Source: Candidatus Melainabacteria bacterium GWF2_37_15
GTDB taxonomy: Bacteria; Cyanobacteriota; Vampirovibrionia; Gastranaerophilales; UBA9971
Direction of reading: 5' to 3'
Assembly (NCBI GenBank): GCA_001784565.1
Contig: MFRL01000077.1
Location: 1 to 51,839, forward strand
DNA: 51,839 bases
Each line of letters begins with the position of its first letter. The first letter of the stretch is position 1. The translations under genes and the position numbers were made by a program. Positions 25,801 through 32,931 of this stretch are shown piece by piece. The notes beneath the pieces were generated by a model. That model worked only from the letters and a program-made list of their open reading frames with translations, had not been told where the DNA came from and ran no database searches.

Positions 25801-28428
25801 TAAGGCAAGTATAATTTTAGGATCAGTAGCGTCAAGTAAATCCAGAATCGATGAAACCGGACGATTAGCCATATATTTTTTATTCCATTCCAACTCAGCA
25901 TTAAAAGCTTCTTCATAATTATCTAAAGGAAACTCAATACCCAGTTCATTTAAAATCTCAACGCCTAAATTAAAAGCTTCTCGAAATTGAGTTTTAGTCA
26001 TATACTGAACTAACAAATTTCTTTTAAGTTCATTTCTGTCAAAAATATTTTGTATGTGAGGTATAGCCTGGTTAATTATGTTTTTGGATTCTTCATACCG
26101 GTAATTAAAATAAAGCAGTTCAGCATATTCCCTGTGAATTTGAAGCATTAACTCATATTCTTGCTGCCATAAAACTTCCGGTTCCAGTTTTTTTTCAGAA
26201 AAAATCTGCATAATCTTTTCCAGGTATTGCACCCCTATATTATAAGCGTGGTTAAATTTGGCTTTTGTAGCTCCTTTAAGGTTTAAACTCATAATTAATA
26301 AAAGCTCTTCTTTGTCAGTTACAAGCTCGATCGCACGGTTATACTGCTGGAGTATGTCTATAATTCTTTCTTCTAAATTAATTTGTACAAAAGCATTATA
26401 AAGTTTTCTCGCTATTTTAAGGTGTTTTTCAGGACGTTCATGTTCTTTTACAAGGCTATAAGCTGTTTCCCGAAAGCGATCATGAGCAAATTTATAGGAT
26501 CCATCCCTAACTACAATTATCCCTGCACTTAAAGCAGTTTGAATTAATTCCTCGATTTCCTTTTCCGTAAATTCGGAAATAATCTGTAAGTCAGCACTTC
26601 TAAAGGTACTACCCAGAAAACTGCCATCAATAACCAGTTCTCTGGTTTTTTCATCAAACTTGTAAATTATGGATGAAACCAGAATAGCCACGTTTTCTGT
26701 TATTGGCTGTCTGAGAATTTCTTCTATATTCCAATGCCAGCCCGCCTCTTCTGAAAAACTAATTAATCTGTTATCATAGAGGTTCTTTAAAAAAACTTTA
26801 ACAAAAAATGGATTATTATTAGTTTTTTTCTCAACTATTTCGCTAAGTTTAGCAACTTCCTCCTCTGGTTTTTTAAAGGTTTCTGAGCATAATTTCTTAA
26901 TATATTGGGTTTTCAAAGGTTCGAGTTCAATTTCAGTAACAGAAATAACACCCCTTTTTAAATCTTTAATAAAAAAAGTTGTCAGAGGATGGGTCGCATC
27001 TACTTCATTACTCCTATAGGCTCCTATTATCATTAATTTTTGTTTTTGTTGAAAATTTATTAAAGATTTAAGGGCATTCAAACTTGGAATATCCACCCAT
27101 TGAAGGTCATCAAGAAATATGACAAGTGAGCATTCTTTTTCCGTAAAAATGTTAATAAACTTGATTAAACTGATATTAAAGAGATTTTGCCTTACTTCAA
27201 GGCTCATTTCGGGGAGTTCTGACTGAGGGCCTATAATAAATTCCAGTTCCGGTAAAATATCAATTAAAATCCGTCCGTTTCTGCCTAATGAGTTGAGTAT
27301 TTTTTCTTTCCATTGATTAATATTTTCTTCCGGTTCTGTTAAAAGCATTTTGCATAATTGCGACAGGGCTTCAGAAATGCCACTATAAGCCGTTGTTCTT
27401 TTTAACAAGTCATATTTTCCGCTTATAAAAAAACCTTTTTTAATTGCGACAGAAGGTTGGAGCTCCCCAACTAAAGTAGTTTTACCAATGCCAGAATAGC
27501 CTGACACTAGAACTAATTGAGTTTTATTTTGACAGGATTGGTTATATACCTGTTCAAGAATATTTTTTTCTTCTTCCCGGCCGTAAACTTTTTCAGGAAT
27601 ATGGAAATAATAGGATATATCCTTTGTTCCAGGTGTAAAGGTTTCGCTTGAGCCTGATTTCCATATCTCTTCTGCTTTATTAAAATCAAACGTTAGTCCT
27701 TTTATAGACTGGTAGCGTTCTTCCGGATCTTTTGTCAGTAGTTTTAGGATTATTGGTGAAATAACATCGGAAATTTGTTCTACATTAGGGGTAATTGCTA
27801 TTTGTTGGTGCAATATTTCAAGCGGATTTTCTGCTATAAAAGGTGTTTGTCCGATAAGTACCTGATACATTATAATTCCAAGGCAATAATAGTCTGCTCT
27901 ATAGTCAATAGGCTTATTTAGCAATCCTGTTTGTTCAGGAGCAACATATTCCGCGTATTTATACAAATATTCAGAATCAAGCTGCATTGATATGCGTTCA
28001 AATAATGTTATACGTGACCAGTCAAGGAGTTTTATGTTTAATGTATCCTGATTAATCAGGAGCATAAATGGGTTTAAGGTATTAAGCGCCATATTATGCT
28101 TATGAACACTTGCAAGTAGGTTTATCAGTTCTTTCCCAATTTTAAAAAAAGTTGGTATATCAAGTTCGCCCTTTTTAATAAATTCGGAAAGAAGAATTTC
28201 CTGATCGTACGGAATTTCCAGCACACTACCGTCATCAAACCTTCTTACTTTTTGTGCTTGCAGAAACCTGTTATCAAGTTTTTTTGCCAGATCGTATTCA
28301 GTGGAAAGATTTTCAGCAGCAACTTTAATAATAACTTGCGTTTTTTCTTGATTTTCCGATATAAAAAACTTGTTATTATCTAATTGAATTAAAAATTTTC
28401 TTTCTGGATATGCATCTTTTATCTTCAT
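22831..28428 (-). CDS. Pseudokinase-AAA ATPase-GAF-histidine kinase signalling protein
   Basis: A giant 1865-residue cytosolic sensor with no transmembrane helix. Domains in order: a protein-kinase fold (about 1-255); an AAA/STAND ATPase with Walker A GYSGIGKTTL and Walker B LVIFLDDLQW; a long helical TPR-like region (about 650-1280); two GAF domains (about 1310-1450 and 1500-1630); a HisKA box with His near 1649 (LAHDFQVPI); and a HATPase with IIRNAIENSP, DYGPGIP and GSGAGLLLTKYIV. The kinase catalytic loop HxDxxxxN reads as LNTLNPFML and DFG as DWS, so that domain is probably dead. No response regulator is adjacent. Predicted leaderless. Confidence 0.88.
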   Translation of the reverse strand: MKIKDAYPERKFLIQLDNNKFFISENQEKTQVIIKVAAENLSTEYDLAKKLDNRFLQAQKVRRFDDGSVLEIPYDQEILLSEFIKKGELDIPTFFKIGKELINLLASVHKHNMALNTLNPFMLLINQDTLNIKLLDWSRITLFERISMQLDSEYLYKYAEYVAPEQTGLLNKPIDYRADYYCLGIIMYQVLIGQTPFIAENPLEILHQQIAITPNVEQISDVISPIILKLLTKDPEERYQSIKGLTFDFNKAEEIWKSGSSETFTPGTKDISYYFHIPEKVYGREEEKNILEQVYNQSCQNKTQLVLVSGYSGIGKTTLVGELQPSVAIKKGFFISGKYDLLKRTTAYSGISEALSQLCKMLLTEPEENINQWKEKILNSLGRNGRILIDILPELEFIIGPQSELPEMSLEVRQNLFNISLIKFINIFTEKECSLVIFLDDLQWVDIPSLNALKSLINFQQKQKLMIIGAYRSNEVDATHPLTTFFIKDLKRGVISVTEIELEPLKTQYIKKLCSETFKKPEEEVAKLSEIVEKKTNNNPFFVKVFLKNLYDNRLISFSEEAGWHWNIEEILRQPITENVAILVSSIIYKFDEKTRELVIDGSFLGSTFRSADLQIISEFTEKEIEELIQTALSAGIIVVRDGSYKFAHDRFRETAYSLVKEHERPEKHLKIARKLYNAFVQINLEERIIDILQQYNRAIELVTDKEELLLIMSLNLKGATKAKFNHAYNIGVQYLEKIMQIFSEKKLEPEVLWQQEYELMLQIHREYAELLYFNYRYEESKNIINQAIPHIQNIFDRNELKRNLLVQYMTKTQFREAFNLGVEILNELGIEFPLDNYEEAFNAELEWNKKYMANRPVSSILDLLDATDPKIILALKVFNNMINAAMYVTFYSNNINPWGISAVKAVNLVLKYGLIPGCSSIFIMFASVLNNISSKYDENYEYGKVAIELSFKKDNLSQIGQNLYLKAMFLDTRMKPLKEVINSVQEAYKYSYEAGDLENTGYCAGGSNPLAYVAGVPFEKMFKKIEETMDFANKTGHTTAALLALPAAIMVWTLSGHTANRYTFSYKEIDEENFFNQIKKTNYMMPLRVYRHLKTQAYYFYEDFEQGLKWIEKSKGRDSIITGGLSETVFFFYEALTLIALYPSRGVDTQTKYKETIEKNLETFKNWKRYCPENFEHYYLMLKAEYENRILGKTDVVNDYETAISRAANTGFIQNEALASELYAKYWLRRENKEIAQIYFYKARDLYEEWGASRKIECLEEFYRDIFTLATIHPRHHITPAVLTDYETVLNTTYTLAEELNLDALIEKMIVILGKNAGIQYTAIVLPQAKNLYRTVTYYPALNKVESHCLEDKDLSSFLPASMFYYINRTGETVLINEIQKENIYSQDPYFLKNFPKSCLGLPIKKEDRIYGVIYFENQKIIKAFDESRIELLKTLLVQCAISIENATLYKSSQESKKIIEKTAHKETILREIISEIKLTRDLNEAYQKLLWKVAEKFGLNRVLFLESSGINPNELFVKYEFVVNSGELSLKNETLPEIYTEPFFNLIHNLKPLVINNINEHYSNEDLVFFEKYKVNALLAVPLVKYNKNVRVLGFVVLCSKEIKMWTTDEIELIKAINSSVVSVIWEISTFIEIENLRNSFISTLAHDFQVPIIGERAALEYLLKYMGKTPLKSKEIVEELIQNNLNITTLLNKSIEIYNYESGKTKLTLYLIQISEVLNESIDSLIRLADSRSVNILLHTPDEPLFIMADKNELTKVFDIIIRNAIENSPVKSEIHIGFYKKDNNVIIYIKDYGPGIPENIKDKIFNRYEITLAIERKIGSGAGLLLTKYIVNAHNGSIWFKTEKDKGSTFFISLPLASIVE

Positions 28429-28434
28429 ACAGAC

Positions 28435-28440
28435 ATTTTA
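28435..28440 (-). promoter_or_regulatory. -10 element of the giant sensor kinase gene
   Basis: TAAAAT on the minus strand ends exactly six bases before the ATG at 28428. No Shine-Dalgarno is present. No good -35 is visible. Confidence 0.4.
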
Positions 28441-28486
28441 TATTTTTTATGCCTGCTATACATTGACTAAGAAGATTATGCATAAA

Positions 28487-28903
28487 CTATTTTTGACCTG
28501 TAACGATTAAAAGGTGCCAACCGAATTGTGTTTTAATTGGTTCGGAAACTTCTCCTACAGGAAGGCTAAATGCTGCTTTTTCAAATTCCGGAACCATCTG
28601 GCCTTTTCCGAAATACCCAAGATCTCCGCCTTGTTGTCCTGAAGGACACAAAGAAACTTCTTTTGCTACTTCGGCAAAATCTTTTCCGTTTATAATATCT
28701 GTTCTTAATTTTTCAACTTCTTCTTTTGTTTTTACAAGGAGGTGGCTTGCTCTTACTTCTGTTAGTTCTTTGTTCATGTGTTCACCTTTAATATTTAATT
28801 TTTTTGCGTAAACTTTGAAGTTTTTACTATAACAAAAAAAGCTGATAATTAAAACGAGTACGAAAATTCCTATAAGTTTTGCTGAATATTTAAATGGTTT
28901 CAT
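28487..28903 (-). CDS. Parvulin-type peptidyl-prolyl cis-trans isomerase (PpiC-like)
   Basis: A 138-residue protein with one N-terminal membrane anchor/signal (about residues 8-27) and a single parvulin domain: [56 protein letters not shown] and FGWHLLIV. It accelerates prolyl isomerisation, probably in the periplasm. I chose ATG at 28903 because AAGGAG lies seven bases before it; a longer frame would run through the divergent antitoxin promoter. A second start at [14 protein letters not shown] with AAGGTG before it could give a soluble cytoplasmic form. Confidence 0.9.
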   Translation of the reverse strand: MKPFKYSAKLIGIFVLVLIISFFCYSKNFKVYAKKLNIKGEHMNKELTEVRASHLLVKTKEEVEKLRTDIINGKDFAEVAKEVSLCPSGQQGGDLGYFGKGQMVPEFEKAAFSLPVGEVSEPIKTQFGWHLLIVTGQK

Positions 28904-28955
28904 TTTTTCTCCTTTCTGGAATAGATAATAAAAAGCTAACATAAATGCTAAATGA

Positions 28956-29009
28956 TTGTAATATCCAAATATATGTACTATAATATGTACAGGTACATAA
29001 TGTAGTACA
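28956..29009 (+). promoter_or_regulatory. Promoter and autoregulatory operator of yefM-yoeB
   Basis: TTGTAA (28956-28961) and TATAAT (28979-28984) have an ideal 17-base spacer. Overlapping them are three TGTAC-type boxes: TGTAC at 28974-28978, the palindrome TATGTAC-AG-GTACATA at 28984-28999, and TGTAGTACA at 29001-29009. YefM-YoeB operators in enterobacteria are paired palindromes with a TGTACA core, so this is very likely the YefM binding site. Confidence 0.75.
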
Positions 29010-29021
29010 GGAGAAAAATAT

Positions 29022-29291
29022 ATGGCAATGGAAGCAATTTCATACACCTCTTTTAGGGCAAATTTAGCAAAAAAAATGAAAGAAATTTGTGAAAACCACC
29101 TTGGAATCATAGTAACAAGAAAAGATAAAGAGTCTATTGTAGTCCTTTCTTTGGAAGATTACAGAGCACTGGAAGAAACAGCATATCTTTTAAAAAGTCC
29201 GAAAAACGCAAAAGAATTAATGGAATCAATTGAGGAAGCCGAAAAAGGAGCAGTCGTCGAAATGGAGCTTTTTGAAGAAGATGAAGATTAA
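29022..29291 (+). CDS. yefM: Antitoxin YefM (Phd/YefM family)
   Basis: An 89-residue protein with the Phd/YefM DNA-binding N-terminus ([20 protein letters not shown]), the [19 protein letters not shown] strand-turn-strand, and an acidic C-terminal tail ([10 protein letters not shown]) that wraps the toxin. It neutralises YoeB and represses its own promoter. AGGAG ends eight bases before the ATG. Its end overlaps the yoeB start by 11 bases. Confidence 0.95.
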   Translation: MAMEAISYTSFRANLAKKMKEICENHLGIIVTRKDKESIVVLSLEDYRALEETAYLLKSPKNAKELMESIEEAEKGAVVEMELFEEDED

Positions 29292-29535
29292 ATTTACTCA
29301 AAAGGCTAAAAAACAATATGAATATTGGAAAGAAAAAGATAGAAAAATTCTTGTAAAAATTAATGAACTTATTAAAGATATCCAAGAGACTCCGTTTGAA
29401 GGCTTAGGCAAACCAGAAGCTCTTAAATTTAATTTTAATGGGTATTGGTTAAGGCGGATAAATTATGAACATAGGCTGGTTTATAAGGTTGAAGATGATT
29501 CTATTGTAGTTGTTCAATGCAGGTATCATTATTAA
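29281..29535 (+). CDS. yoeB: mRNA interferase toxin YoeB (Txe/YoeB family)
   Basis: An 84-residue toxin from ATG 29281, the same length as E. coli YoeB. It keeps the residues known to be needed for ribosome-dependent mRNA cleavage: Glu46 (in GKPEAL), Arg65 (in YEHRLVY) and the terminal CRYHY with His83 and Tyr84. Upstream in-frame ATGs inside yefM are unlikely starts. The toxin looks intact, so the pair should be functional. A weak imperfect hairpin (29554-29573) follows. Confidence 0.95.
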   Translation: MKIKFTQKAKKQYEYWKEKDRKILVKINELIKDIQETPFEGLGKPEALKFNFNGYWLRRINYEHRLVYKVEDDSIVVVQCRYHY

Positions 29536-29695
29536 TAAAATTCAAATATAACACCCCTCTCTTAAGAAAGGGGCTGTTATGGTGGAGACTGGTATACGAG
29601 TTTAAAACTATAGCAGCTTAGACAATGAAAATAAAAAAGAATTTATATAATTTAATTAAATAGAAATAAACTTTAAGTAGTACAGGGAAAGTAAA

Positions 29696-29995
29696 ATGAA
29701 AGGTTTTATTGAGTTTCTTAGAGAACAAGGAGTTGTAGGATTTGCGATTGCTTTTATTTTGGGCGGTGCAGTATTAAAACTTGTTGATTCATTAGTTCAA
29801 GATATAATAAGCCCAATTATTGCACTGGCTTTGGGAAATCTAGATAATTTAAGCAATGCTTATTTTCAGATTGCAAGTGCAAAAATAATGTGGGGAAACT
29901 TTGTAAATGTTTTAATTGACACTATTATTATTGCTCTAATAATTTATTTAATTTTTATAACTTTTGATTTAAAAAATCTTGATAAGAGTAAATAA
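29696..29995 (+). CDS. mscL: Large-conductance mechanosensitive channel MscL (short form)
   Basis: A 99-residue channel subunit with two transmembrane helices (about 15-42 and 67-90) and the family start GFIEFLREQGVVGFAIAFILGGAV followed by LVQDIISPII. It opens under membrane tension to release solutes during osmotic downshock. It is shorter than E. coli MscL (136 residues): the periplasmic loop is brief and the C-terminal helical bundle is nearly absent. AGGGA precedes the ATG. A shared terminator follows. Confidence 0.9.
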   Translation: MKGFIEFLREQGVVGFAIAFILGGAVLKLVDSLVQDIISPIIALALGNLDNLSNAYFQIASAKIMWGNFVNVLIDTIIIALIIYLIFITFDLKNLDKSK

Positions 29996-30032
29996 AACTA
30001 TAACTTGTTAATTATTTACCAGAAATTAAACT

Positions 30033-30070
30033 AAAAAAGCCCCGAAGCTATACAGCCTCTGGGCTTTTTT
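30033..30070. terminator. Bidirectional intrinsic terminator between mscL and ssrA
   Basis: AAAAAAGCCC (30033-30042) pairs with GGGCTTTTTT (30061-30070). Read on the minus strand it directly follows the tmRNA 3' CCA; on the plus strand it closes the mscL transcript. Confidence 0.85.
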
Positions 30071-30466
30071 GGTGGAGACGGAGGGTTTCGAACCCTCGTC
30101 CAAGACGGGCACAAACAAACTTCTACGAGCGTAGGTAACTATTTATGTCGTTAAAATCAGGTCAGTTACCACACCCATAATTTTAACCAAGCATTTTTAA
30201 AGTCCTGCCGGACTTTGAGGATTGTCTTAGCTCAACTTATCCTCGTCCGTTGAGAGCATTCCGGCGTAATGACCGAATAATCCGGCCGGCGGGGATTACC
30301 CAGTTACCACTATGCAGCTACAGCGTCAGCTGTATTTAATGCTGCAAATTTGTGGCTTAGATCAAATGTGTTTGCATTTGTTTTTTTGCTCGTTGATAAC
30401 GGAGAACAGCGCTCCGGCTCGCGGCTTGCTTCCACCAGTACGCCCTGTCAAATCCAGAACGTCCCC
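30070..30466 (-). ncRNA. ssrA: Transfer-messenger RNA (tmRNA)
   Basis: A one-piece tmRNA of about 397 bases. The 5' end GGGGACGTTCTGGATTTGAC and the 3' end GGTTCGAAACC...CGTCTCCACCA form the tRNA-like domain with a seven-pair acceptor stem and an encoded CCA. The tag reading frame ends at TAG (30310-30312) with ...NTADAVAA. If the resume codon is GCA at 30373-30375 the tag is 21 residues and begins ANTFDLSHKF. A slightly earlier resume codon is possible. Downstream pseudoknot region includes a perfect AAAGTCC/GGACTTT stem (30199-30216). It rescues stalled ribosomes and marks the products for proteolysis. Confidence 0.95.
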
Positions 30467-30507
30467 ATGATGGTTTAAATTAATTTTCAAGGTTCATTTT
30501 GTTAGTT

Positions 30508-30590
30508 TGCCGAAGGTCGGACTCGAACCGACACAGTGTTGCCACCGGTAGATTTTGAGTCTACTGCGTCTGCCATTTCGCCACTTCGGC
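30508..30590 (-). tRNA. tRNA-Leu (CAA anticodon)
   Basis: A class II tRNA of 83 bases including the discriminator A. Acceptor GCCGAAG/CTTCGGC, D arm, anticodon loop CTCAAAA (anticodon CAA, decodes UUG), long variable arm and T-loop GTTCGAGTC are all present. The 3' CCA is not encoded. It lies 41 bases upstream of ssrA and may be co-transcribed with it. Confidence 0.95.
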
Positions 30591-30648
30591 TTGCATAACT
30601 GTTATATCTAGTTTAACAAAGAATGCATTAATTTTAAAGACCTGAATT

Positions 30649-31023
30649 TTATCGCTTTTGTTCCTGAGGTACAAGCTTCCTGACAGCGTCAAGTACCCGC
30701 TGTGCCTGGAATGGTTTAACTATAAAATCCTTTGCACCCGCCTGTATCGCTTCAATTACCATTGCCTGCTGTCCCATTGCAGAACACATTATTACTTTTG
30801 CGGTGGGGTCTTCTGAAATAATCTTTTTAAGAGCCGTAATTCCGTCCATCTGCGGCATTGTAATGTCCATAGTTACCAGGTCAGGTTTTAACTGAGTATA
30901 TAATTGACATGCTTCAGTTCCGCTAGCGCCTTCGCCAACAACCTCATGTCCTCCCTGTGTAAGGATGTCTTTTAGCATCATTCTCATAAAGGCTGCATCA
31001 TCTATAATCAAAACTTTTGACAT
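30649..31023 (-). CDS. cheY: Chemotaxis response regulator CheY
   Basis: A 124-residue stand-alone receiver domain. Acidic pocket Asp8-Asp9, phosphoacceptor Asp53 (TMDITMPQMDG), Ser81 and Lys103 (IVKPF) are all in place. In the standard pathway CheA phosphorylates it and it acts on the flagellar switch or another motility output. It is the last gene of cheA-cheW-HDOD-cheD-cheY, 14 bases after cheD. Confidence 0.93.
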   Translation of the reverse strand: MSKVLIIDDAAFMRMMLKDILTQGGHEVVGEGASGTEACQLYTQLKPDLVTMDITMPQMDGITALKKIISEDPTAKVIMCSAMGQQAMVIEAIQAGAKDFIVKPFQAQRVLDAVRKLVPQEQKR

Positions 31024-31037
31024 GTTTTACTTCCTCA

Positions 31038-31532
31038 TTAAAATTCAATTTCCTGCTGCCCTATAACTTTTAGGTAAAAGTTACCGTTAAAAGCGTTTAG
31101 TTTAAGGGTTCTTCCTGTGTTACCCCCTGTATCAGCATTGTTTACGACTAGATTCATTCCTTTCACAGCATTTTCTACTGCTTCTATATTTTTGGCGCCT
31201 ATATTCATAATACTAGAATCGCCTTTTAAATTAAACATCTGTGCACCGCCTGCAATTTTTATTATCAGATTTTCTCTCTTTGAACCTAATGATAACATTT
31301 TACCTAATAATGCGGGAATAGCTATGTCTGCATATTTTCCAATTTTTTCTTCAGTGTTGAGATTGTGTTTAACATTACTGTCAGGCAGCACTATATGAAC
31401 CATTCCTGCTATTCTTGATTTTTGGTCATATACAGCTAAACCTACGCAGGAACCAAGGCTGGGAGCAATAAGTATTACTCCCGGTTTGGTAGTTAGCTCT
31501 AGATCACCCATTTTAACAATTATTTCTTGCAT
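31038..31532 (-). CDS. cheD: Chemoreceptor glutamine deamidase CheD
   Basis: A 164-residue CheD with the catalytic Cys29 (APSLGSCVGLAVYD) and His46 (GMVHIVLP), plus the AGGAQMF and NTGGNTGRTL segments of the family. CheD deamidates glutamines of methyl-accepting receptors and in some bacteria interacts with CheC/CheY. No receptor, cheR, cheB or cheC is in the window. Confidence 0.93.
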   Translation of the reverse strand: MQEIIVKMGDLELTTKPGVILIAPSLGSCVGLAVYDQKSRIAGMVHIVLPDSNVKHNLNTEEKIGKYADIAIPALLGKMLSLGSKRENLIIKIAGGAQMFNLKGDSSIMNIGAKNIEAVENAVKGMNLVVNNADTGGNTGRTLKLNAFNGNFYLKVIGQQEIEF

Positions 31533-31558
31533 AAAAAATTAGCTGTCCTTATTCAACC

Positions 31559-32431
31559 TTATTCAAGATTAGAAATTAAATGTTCAATTTCAGGATTTAA
31601 GTTAACTATATCAGATATTAATGATTCCATATTTTCATTACACAGTGGAGGTCCAAGACTTTCTACGCAATCCATATCAATTTCCTGCAACATGCTGTCT
31701 TTTCCTATTCCATAGCCTAGCATAACAGTTAAATAATCTGCAAAATGAACAATCCTCAATAAATCCATATCTTCACATTCGTCTTGTTCGGCTTTTTCGG
31801 GATTATGGTGGTATTTTATGGTATCAATTAATATTTGCGGGAAATTCCACTTGTCTGCGACAAGTGCTCCTAACTGGCAATGGTTTAATCCTATTATTTT
31901 TTCTTCTGCTTCTGAGAAGGTAATATTTTCTTTATTTACCAATCTTTCAATTTCGTCATACTCTTTTCTGACGTATTCATGCAGGATAAGTTTACCGATA
32001 TCTCGCAATAAACCTGCAGTAAAAGCCTGGTCAGGATCATTATAGTCGATTAATTTTGCTAAATAACGGGAATACACAGCACAACTGATAGAATTCCGCC
32101 AGAGATCACCTTTTTCAAGCCCATACCCTTTTATTTCCTGATTAAAGGAACTTTTCGACACTATTGTGAAAATCATAGTTTTTAAAATCTTAAATCCTAT
32201 TCTTGCAATAGCATCTTTTACAGTAGTAACTCTTTTGGAGAATCCGTATTCTGCTGAGTTGCAATGTTTTAACAGTTTTACGGTAAGCGCCTGATCAGCT
32301 TCAATAAGCTTTGACAGGTCATTAATACTTGCATTATCGTCATCCAATAGCTTTGATACTTTAATTGCAATATGAAAATTATATTGCAGGTTATTCGCTT
32401 TTTGCAGTATTTCCTGAACATTTTCCTTCAT
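31559..32431 (-). CDS. HDOD-domain signalling protein
   Basis: A 290-residue protein consisting of an HDOD module (about 15-215): LKHCNSAEYGFSKRVTTVKDAIARIGF is the family's signature, and degenerate HD residues follow. HDOD proteins are catalytically silent relatives of HD phosphohydrolases, often linked to chemotaxis, motility and c-di-GMP signalling. It is inserted between cheW (two-base gap) and cheD (26 bases), so it is probably a component or output of this chemosensory pathway. Confidence 0.9.
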   Translation of the reverse strand: MKENVQEILQKANNLQYNFHIAIKVSKLLDDDNASINDLSKLIEADQALTVKLLKHCNSAEYGFSKRVTTVKDAIARIGFKILKTMIFTIVSKSSFNQEIKGYGLEKGDLWRNSISCAVYSRYLAKLIDYNDPDQAFTAGLLRDIGKLILHEYVRKEYDEIERLVNKENITFSEAEEKIIGLNHCQLGALVADKWNFPQILIDTIKYHHNPEKAEQDECEDMDLLRIVHFADYLTVMLGYGIGKDSMLQEIDMDCVESLGPPLCNENMESLISDIVNLNPEIEHLISNLE

Positions 32432-32433
32432 TT

Positions 32434-32931
32434 TTAATTCTCTTTTCCATAACTTTCATAATCGAGGCTTAAGCTTTTTTGAGAATTCATTAAAATAAAC
32501 AGCTTATCCATATGTCTTGCTACTCCCCAAAAAATTTCTTTGTCTTCCCCTAGATCCAAATGAGGGGGTTCAATATCTTCAATTTTTAATTTTACCACGC
32601 CTGTAACACTATCCACGATCAAGCCTACTGTTCCTTGTTTTGTATCCATTATCATTATTCTTTTTTCTCCAGAATCATACTCTTCTGAGGTTTCCAGGTT
32701 AAACCTCTTTTTTCCGTCAATAACAGGAATGATGTTCCCTCTTAAATTTATCACTCCTTTTACATAATGCGGAGCTTCAGGAATGCGTGTACAGTTTTGG
32801 AGGACTATAACTTCACGGACATCAGTAATCAGAGTAGCATATTCTTCAATGCCTAGCTTGAATGTTACAACCTGAATTTCTTTTTGATCTGATTCTATTA
32901 ATTTATCAATCATAAAATACCTTTTAATCAC
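32434..32931 (-). CDS. cheW: Chemotaxis coupling protein CheW
   Basis: A 165-residue CheW domain with VVTFKLGIEEYATLITDVREVI, the RIPEAPHYVKGVINLRGNIIPVID core and a LIVDSVTGVVKL segment. It links receptors to the CheA kinase. It overlaps cheA by four bases (32928-32931). A second Met six codons in is an alternative start. Confidence 0.93.
   Translation of the reverse strand: MIKRYFMIDKLIESDQKEIQVVTFKLGIEEYATLITDVREVIVLQNCTRIPEAPHYVKGVINLRGNIIPVIDGKKRFNLETSEEYDSGEKRIMIMDTKQGTVGLIVDSVTGVVKLKIEDIEPPHLDLGEDKEIFWGVARHMDKLFILMNSQKSLSLDYESYGKEN

Noticed and set aside
28904-29110. Longer N-terminus for the parvulin gene starting at 29110
   Set aside because: It would cover the yefM promoter and start codon, has no ribosome-binding site, and AAGGAG stands before the ATG at 28903.
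29230-29280. Upstream start for yoeB inside yefM
   Set aside because: The ATG at 29281 gives exactly the family length of 84 residues with catalytic residues at the expected numbers.
29554-29573. Intrinsic terminator after yoeB
   Set aside because: The stem is imperfect and not followed by a T-run; mentioned in the yoeB entry only.
30199-30216. Perfect hairpin that could be a terminator
   Set aside because: It lies inside the tmRNA, where the downstream pseudoknot region is expected, and has no T-run.
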